Assembly: GCA_016463455.1 (NCBI GenBank)
Contig: JAEMRG010000061.1
Span: forward strand, 1 to 9,650
From: Rhodoferax sp.
GTDB lineage: Bacteria > Pseudomonadota > Gammaproteobacteria > Burkholderiales > Burkholderiaceae_C
Length of the DNA stretch: 9,650 bases
Direction of reading: 5' to 3'
How positions within the stretch are numbered: position 1 is the stretch's first letter; each line of letters starts with the position of its first letter. Below the pieces are notes generated by a model. That model did not search any database. It was not told the DNA's origin and was given only the letters and a program-made list of their open reading frames with translations. Position numbers and translations under genes: made by a program. Shown here piece after piece: positions 6,355 through 9,650 of the stretch.

Positions 6355-6980
6355 CGCTAGAGCAATGGTGGGGCGCGGCCTTGTTCATGCTGGTCAGCTC
6401 GGTCACGCCCGGCCCCAATAACACCATGCTGATGGCTTCGGGCGTGCATTTTGGTTTCCGGCGCACGCTGGCGCACCTCATGGGCGTGCAGCTAGGTTTT
6501 GGCTTTATGGTGGTCGCCGTGGGCCTGGGCCTGCACACGGTGTTGGCGCAGTTCCCCGCTTTTTATGACCTGGTGCGCTTTGCGGGCGCTGCCTACATGG
6601 TCTGGATGGCCTGGAGTTTGGCCAGCGCGCGGCCCCATGTTGCGGTACTTGCTGCACTGGACGATGGCTTGCATAGCGCCCAAGACGAGGCCAAACCATT
6701 AGGTTTTTGGGGCGCGGTCTTATTTCAGTGGGTTAACCCCAAAGCCTGGGTGATGGCGGTCACCATCATGAGCGCTTACGTGCCGCCGGGCGCCGGTTTG
6801 CTGCAGATTGCGCCGCTGGGGATGCTGTATGTGGCGCTGGGCTTTCCCTGTTCGTCCGTATGGGTCGGCTTTGGCAGCGCGCTGCGCAGCTATTTGCAAG
6901 ACCCGTTCCGGATGCGGGTGTTCAACTGCAGCATGGCCGCAGCCTTGCTGCTATCGCTCTACCCGATGCTGAGCGGCTGA
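6351..6980 (+). CDS. LysE/RhtB family exporter (second copy), TTG start
   Basis: This 209-residue membrane exporter is of the same family as the gene at 4799 but clearly diverged from it. The canonical signature TPGPNNT occupies 19-25, the same residue numbers as in the first copy, and NPKAW is at 129-133. About six hydrophobic helices are visible. The likely cargo is an amino acid or related metabolite. TTG at 6351 is the start: it follows the strong ribosome site, overlaps the EamA stop as TTGA, and places the signature at the family's usual distance from the N-terminus. Starting at a later ATG would remove the first helix. It ends the exporter set; no obvious intrinsic terminator follows. 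Confidence 0.87.
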   Translation: MTLEQWWGAALFMLVSSVTPGPNNTMLMASGVHFGFRRTLAHLMGVQLGFGFMVVAVGLGLHTVLAQFPAFYDLVRFAGAAYMVWMAWSLASARPHVAVLAALDDGLHSAQDEAKPLGFWGAVLFQWVNPKAWVMAVTIMSAYVPPGAGLLQIAPLGMLYVALGFPCSSVWVGFGSALRSYLQDPFRMRVFNCSMAAALLLSLYPMLSG

Positions 6981-7095
6981 ATCGGCCTGTGTGCGCTATC
7001 CATGGAGGCTTTCACGGCAAGCAGAAAAAGGCGGTTATCGCTAGGGAGCGCGTGGCGGTGCACAATGGAGCGTCGCTTTTAATTCTTTAGACGCC
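6981..7095. other. Intergenic region before the PepSY-like gene
   Basis: The 115 bases hold no recognised gene or clear terminator. An AT-rich patch (about 7077-7089) just before the next gene could include a promoter -10. It lies in the loop of a 5-bp inverted repeat, GCGTC at 7070-7074 and GACGC at 7090-7094. A 26-codon open frame (7002-7082) has no ribosome site and is not annotated. Confidence 0.3.
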
Positions 7096-7374
7096 ATGCA
7101 TAAACAGAGTCGAGTTATCTTCATAGCCATTGCATGCCTGCTCGGCACCCTGGCTTTTGCCCAGTCACCGCCCAAGTGCAACTCCGGCCCGAAAGCGGGT
7201 TGGACGGCCTCTGACAAGCTCTCCAAAATGCTGGAAACCAAGGGTTACAAAGTGCGCCGCATAGGCGATATGGCCGGTTGCTATGTAGTGGTGGGCACCA
7301 ATGACAAAGGCGAGGACGGGGAGTTCTTTTTTCATCCACTGACGCTGGGAATCGTGGGTAGCCGTTTGCGTTAA
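7096..7374 (+). CDS. Small secreted PepSY-like domain protein
   Basis: The 92-residue protein begins with a typical signal peptide: basic MHKQSR, a hydrophobic core to about residue 20, and a probable cleavage after AFA (20-22). The 70-residue mature part looks like a single PepSY-like domain of the short periplasmic kind, with PKCNSGPKAGW, the helix DKLSKMLETKGY, the strand YKVRRIGDMAGCYVVV and the closing EFFFHPLTLGIV. Two mature cysteines, C28 and C62, could form a disulfide. The function of such proteins is unknown; PepSY domains are often thought to inhibit proteases or act at the envelope. The start is ATG at 7096 because the signal peptide begins there; no good ribosome site precedes it. 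It may be co-transcribed with the exporters (115-base gap). Its stop interlocks with that of the opposing transporter. Confidence 0.75.
   Translation: MHKQSRVIFIAIACLLGTLAFAQSPPKCNSGPKAGWTASDKLSKMLETKGYKVRRIGDMAGCYVVVGTNDKGEDGEFFFHPLTLGIVGSRLR
7371..7374. other. Interlocked stop codons of the PepSY-like and MFS genes (TTAA)
   Basis: The + strand TAA (7372-7374) and the - strand TAA (complement of 7371-7373) share a TTAA palindrome, the same arrangement as at 3138-3141. Confidence 0.95.
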
Positions 7375-8570
7375 GACAGGCGCTTAGGTCTGCACCGATC
7401 GCTTTGCGCTTGCGCCAATGCCCGCGCACTGCGCGCAAACGCAAGCGCACCGCCACCAGCAACCGTTACCAGCATCAGCGACAGGCCCACACCGGGCGAC
7501 CAGTCCAGCATCAGCCCGGCTGCCGAGGAGGCGACCAGCGCGCCCAGGGTGTAGGTCAGCACCAGCACTGCGGTGCTGTTGACCAGGGTGATGCCGGTTT
7601 CGCGGCTGCCGATGTCAAACATAGTGAGTGTGTAAAGCGTCCCACCCGCCGAGCCCCAGAGCAGTGCCACGGCCCACACCAGCACGGTGACTTGCGCAAC
7701 TGCCAGCACCATTGCCCCCGAAATTAGCAAGAGTACCGCTAGCAGCACCATCAGTCGGCGCCGCCCCAATTCGGGCGAGGCAAAGCGGTCGGCCACCATG
7801 CCTGCGGGAATAGCGCACAGCATGCCGCCCAGACCGCTTAAGGAAAGCAGCAGCGCCGCTTCGCTCGCAGGCAGGCCCAGGCTCAGGCCATAAATCGGCA
7901 GCACCGAGCTCAAGCCCATTTCAAAAAAACCGCCGACAAAACCGGCCAGCATTACCACCGGGTTGGCGCGCACCGAATGCCACAGGCCGACCAGGCCGAC
8001 GCGGGCGGTGTCGCTGTCTTGGTCTTGCGGCAGGCGCGGAATCAAAGCGGTCCAGGCCAAGCCGATGAGCATGAAGCCGATGACGATACGCAGCGCCGCC
8101 GGGTCATCCGCGCCCAGCCAGGCCAGTAGCGCGGGCCCGACCACCATGGTCATGCCAATCATGGTGGCGTAGGCGCCAATCAACAGGCCCCGGTGCTGCG
8201 GCGGCGCAAACTCGGCGATGAACGCCTCGGCCAGTACCCAGCGCATGCCCCCGGCCATGGCGCCGAGCAAGAGCAGCACAAACCATGCGGCCAGCTGGTC
8301 GGTGAATAAAAAGCCAAAGGCGGTAAGCGGCGGCGTGATCGAGGCCAGCCAAAGTGCATTGCGGCGCCCCATGACCCGGGTAATGGCCGATGCAAAAGGC
8401 GTGACGATAAAAATACCCAGCCATTCAGTGGCCGCAAACAAACCGGCCACGGTGTTGCTGATATCGCCTCGTTTGAGTAAAAAAAGCAGCAGCGGCAGCA
8501 ACATAAACACGCCGCTTAGCTGAAACAGCGTGGAGCCGAATACGGCGACCAGACCGCGATGCGCCGCCAC
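7371..8570 (-). CDS. Major facilitator superfamily transporter
   Basis: The 399-residue membrane protein has about twelve hydrophobic helices in two six-helix halves, joined by a polar loop near 185-210 (PRLPQDQDSDTAR). A motif-A-like loop between helices 2 and 3 reads TRVMGRRNALW (64-74). RWVLAEAFIAEFAPPQHRG (110-128) resembles the segment after helix 4 in YcaD-like members of the family. It probably acts as a proton-linked exporter; the substrate is unknown. The start is GTG at 8570, the only early start that keeps helix 1 intact. It lies 10 bases after the prfC stop, so the two genes are probably co-transcribed. The ribosome site is weak (GAGCGGG), which fits coupling to prfC translation. 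Confidence 0.85.
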   Translation of the reverse strand: MAAHRGLVAVFGSTLFQLSGVFMLLPLLLFLLKRGDISNTVAGLFAATEWLGIFIVTPFASAITRVMGRRNALWLASITPPLTAFGFLFTDQLAAWFVLLLLGAMAGGMRWVLAEAFIAEFAPPQHRGLLIGAYATMIGMTMVVGPALLAWLGADDPAALRIVIGFMLIGLAWTALIPRLPQDQDSDTARVGLVGLWHSVRANPVVMLAGFVGGFFEMGLSSVLPIYGLSLGLPASEAALLLSLSGLGGMLCAIPAGMVADRFASPELGRRRLMVLLAVLLLISGAMVLAVAQVTVLVWAVALLWGSAGGTLYTLTMFDIGSRETGITLVNSTAVLVLTYTLGALVASSAAGLMLDWSPGVGLSLMLVTVAGGGALAFARSARALAQAQSDRCRPKRLS

Positions 8571-8580
8571 AGGCCCGCTC

Positions 8581-9650
8581 TTAGCCCGCGCTGCCCAGGC
8601 TCAGGCCGGCATGCTCGCGCAGGGGGTGGAAATGGATTTTCGGAAAGCGCTCTTGCGCCAGGCGCACGTCATAGGGGCTGGTGCATAAAAAGGCCAGGGT
8701 ATCGGCCGCATCCTTGGCCATGCGCTGCGGGTAGGCGTTTACAAACTCGCGCAACTCGGCCGGGCTGTCGGCGCTGATCCAGCGCGCGCCGGTGTACTGG
8801 CTGCCTTCTAAGCGGATGTCGGCGTCGTATTCGCCCTTGAGGCGGTGTTGCACCACTTCAAACTGCAATTGCCCGATGGCGCCCAAGAGCATATTGCCGC
8901 CCATCTCGGGTTTGAAAACCTGGATCGCGCCTTCCTCGCCCAGTTGCGCCAGGCCTTGCTGTAATTGCTTGGTACGCAGCGGATTTCTCAGTACTACCGT
9001 CATAAACATCTCAGGTGCAAAAAACGGCAGGCCGGTGTATTGCAGGTTGATCGAGCCGTCGGTAATGGTGTCGCCCAGTTGCACGCCGCCGTGGGTGGTG
9101 AAGCCCACGATGTCGCCGGCATAGGCCTCTTCCACCGCCTCGCGACGTTGACTCATGAAGGTGACCACGCTGGTGGGGCGCAGCTCTTTGGCGGTGCGCA
9201 TCACCTTGAGCTTCATGCCCGGCGTGTACTTGCCCGAAGCCATGCGCACAAAAGCGATGCGGTCGCGGTGGTTGGCATCCATATTGGCTTGCACCTTGAA
9301 CACTACGCCGCTAAAGGCTTTGTCTTCGGGTTGCACTTCCTGCACCACCGGCTGGCGGTTGACCTGCACGGTGCTGGTACGGCTTTGCGGCGAAGGCGCC
9401 AGATCCACTAAAGCGTCCAGCACTTCCATCACGCCGAAGTTGTTCACGCCCGAGCCAAAAAATACCGGCGTTTGCTTACCCGCCAAAAAGGCCGCATGGT
9501 CCCAGGCGGGGGATGCGCCGGTGGCCAGTTCCATGCTTTCGACAGCGCTGGTCCATTCGCTGCCAAAGCGTTGTTGCAAGGCCTCGGGGTGCGACAAGGC
9601 GATGGCGTCAAAGTCCTGCGGCAGGCGCTCGCTGCCGCTCTCAAACACCG
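8581..9650 (-). CDS. prfC: Peptide chain release factor 3, C-terminal part (partial at right edge)
   Basis: About 356 residues of RF3, the GTPase that recycles RF1/RF2 from the ribosome after peptide release. The frame stays open to the right edge; the N-terminal G1-G3 motifs of the GTP-binding domain lie outside. By comparison with the E. coli protein of 529 residues, the visible part starts near residue 175. FFGSGVNNFGV belongs to the end of the G domain, and FKVQANMDANHRDR and SGKYTPGMKLK to domain II. EEAYAGDIVG, FFAPEMF, LGEEGAIQVF and IGQLQFEVVQHRLK follow, then the closing LAQERFP and LREH. A GTG near the edge is an internal valine, not a start. The gene appears intact here and leads directly into the MFS gene. 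Confidence 0.95.
   Translation of the reverse strand, partial: VFESGSERLPQDFDAIALSHPEALQQRFGSEWTSAVESMELATGASPAWDHAAFLAGKQTPVFFGSGVNNFGVMEVLDALVDLAPSPQSRTSTVQVNRQPVVQEVQPEDKAFSGVVFKVQANMDANHRDRIAFVRMASGKYTPGMKLKVMRTAKELRPTSVVTFMSQRREAVEEAYAGDIVGFTTHGGVQLGDTITDGSINLQYTGLPFFAPEMFMTVVLRNPLRTKQLQQGLAQLGEEGAIQVFKPEMGGNMLLGAIGQLQFEVVQHRLKGEYDADIRLEGSQYTGARWISADSPAELREFVNAYPQRMAKDAADTLAFLCTSPYDVRLAQERFPKIHFHPLREHAGLSLGSAG

Noticed and set aside
5808..6538. 176-residue open frames, one on + (5808-6338) and one on - (6008-6538)
   Set aside because: Both overlap the EamA gene (the second also the next LysE gene) in other frames and give low-complexity Gly/Arg or Pro/Lys-rich translations typical of shadow frames.
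7002..7082. 26-codon open frame between the exporter set and the PepSY-like gene
   Set aside because: It has no ribosome site, a basic unstructured translation and no conserved feature; this length is expected by chance.
7096..7140. Possible lipobox at C14 of the PepSY-like protein
   Set aside because: The -3 residue is alanine and -2 isoleucine, a poor lipobox, and the hydrophobic core continues past C14 to a good AFA signal peptidase I site.
1..9650. Mobile element, CRISPR, toxin-antitoxin or defence island
   Set aside because: There is no transposase or integrase, no terminal repeats, no regularly spaced repeats and no small gene pairs of those types. All genes look like chromosomal metabolic, transport or housekeeping functions with similar codon use.

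Overview
The window is a gene-dense, high-GC stretch of bacterial chromosome. Protein similarity and codon choice suggest a betaproteobacterium of the Burkholderiales, probably near the Comamonadaceae; this rests on pattern recognition, not a database search. I recognise eight genes plus the 3' tail of a ninth. There are no tRNA or rRNA genes, no CRISPR array, and no sign of an insertion sequence or phage. No gap without a gene exceeds about 135 bases.

Layout, left to right: (1) the 3' tail of a + strand gene ending at 87, probably a class I/II aminotransferase. (2) A - strand gene (109-2010) for an acyl-CoA carboxylase subunit that joins a biotin carrier domain to both carboxyltransferase halves but has no biotin carboxylase. 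(3) Diverging from it, a + strand asparaginase of the Rhizobium etli type II (ReAV-like) family (2110-3141). (4) Converging on that, a - strand choline-sulfatase, betC (3138-4664). (5) Diverging from betC, a tightly packed + strand set of three exporters: LysE/RhtB family (4799-5422), EamA/DMT family (5419-6354) and a second LysE/RhtB family (6351-6980). (6) A small secreted PepSY-like protein on + (7096-7374). (7) Converging on it, a - strand major facilitator transporter (7371-8570), which follows by 10 bases (8) the C-terminal two-thirds of release factor 3, prfC (8581 to the right edge).

The theme is small-molecule metabolism and transport: amide nitrogen release by asparaginase, sulfate and choline release by choline-sulfatase, amino-acid or metabolite export by the trio, and an acyl-CoA carboxylation step. 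No regulator gene lies in the window. The bet genes for choline oxidation and the biotin carboxylase partner are also absent, so those pathways must be completed elsewhere. Compactness is striking. Both fully visible convergent pairs interlock their stop codons in one TTAA tetranucleotide (3138-3141 and 7371-7374), and the exporter trio is joined by 4-base start/stop overlaps.

I did not find a convincing new defence, mobile or regulatory system. The best leads are the carboxylase lacking its biotin carboxylase, the three-exporter cassette, and the two palindromes between the carboxylase and asparaginase genes.
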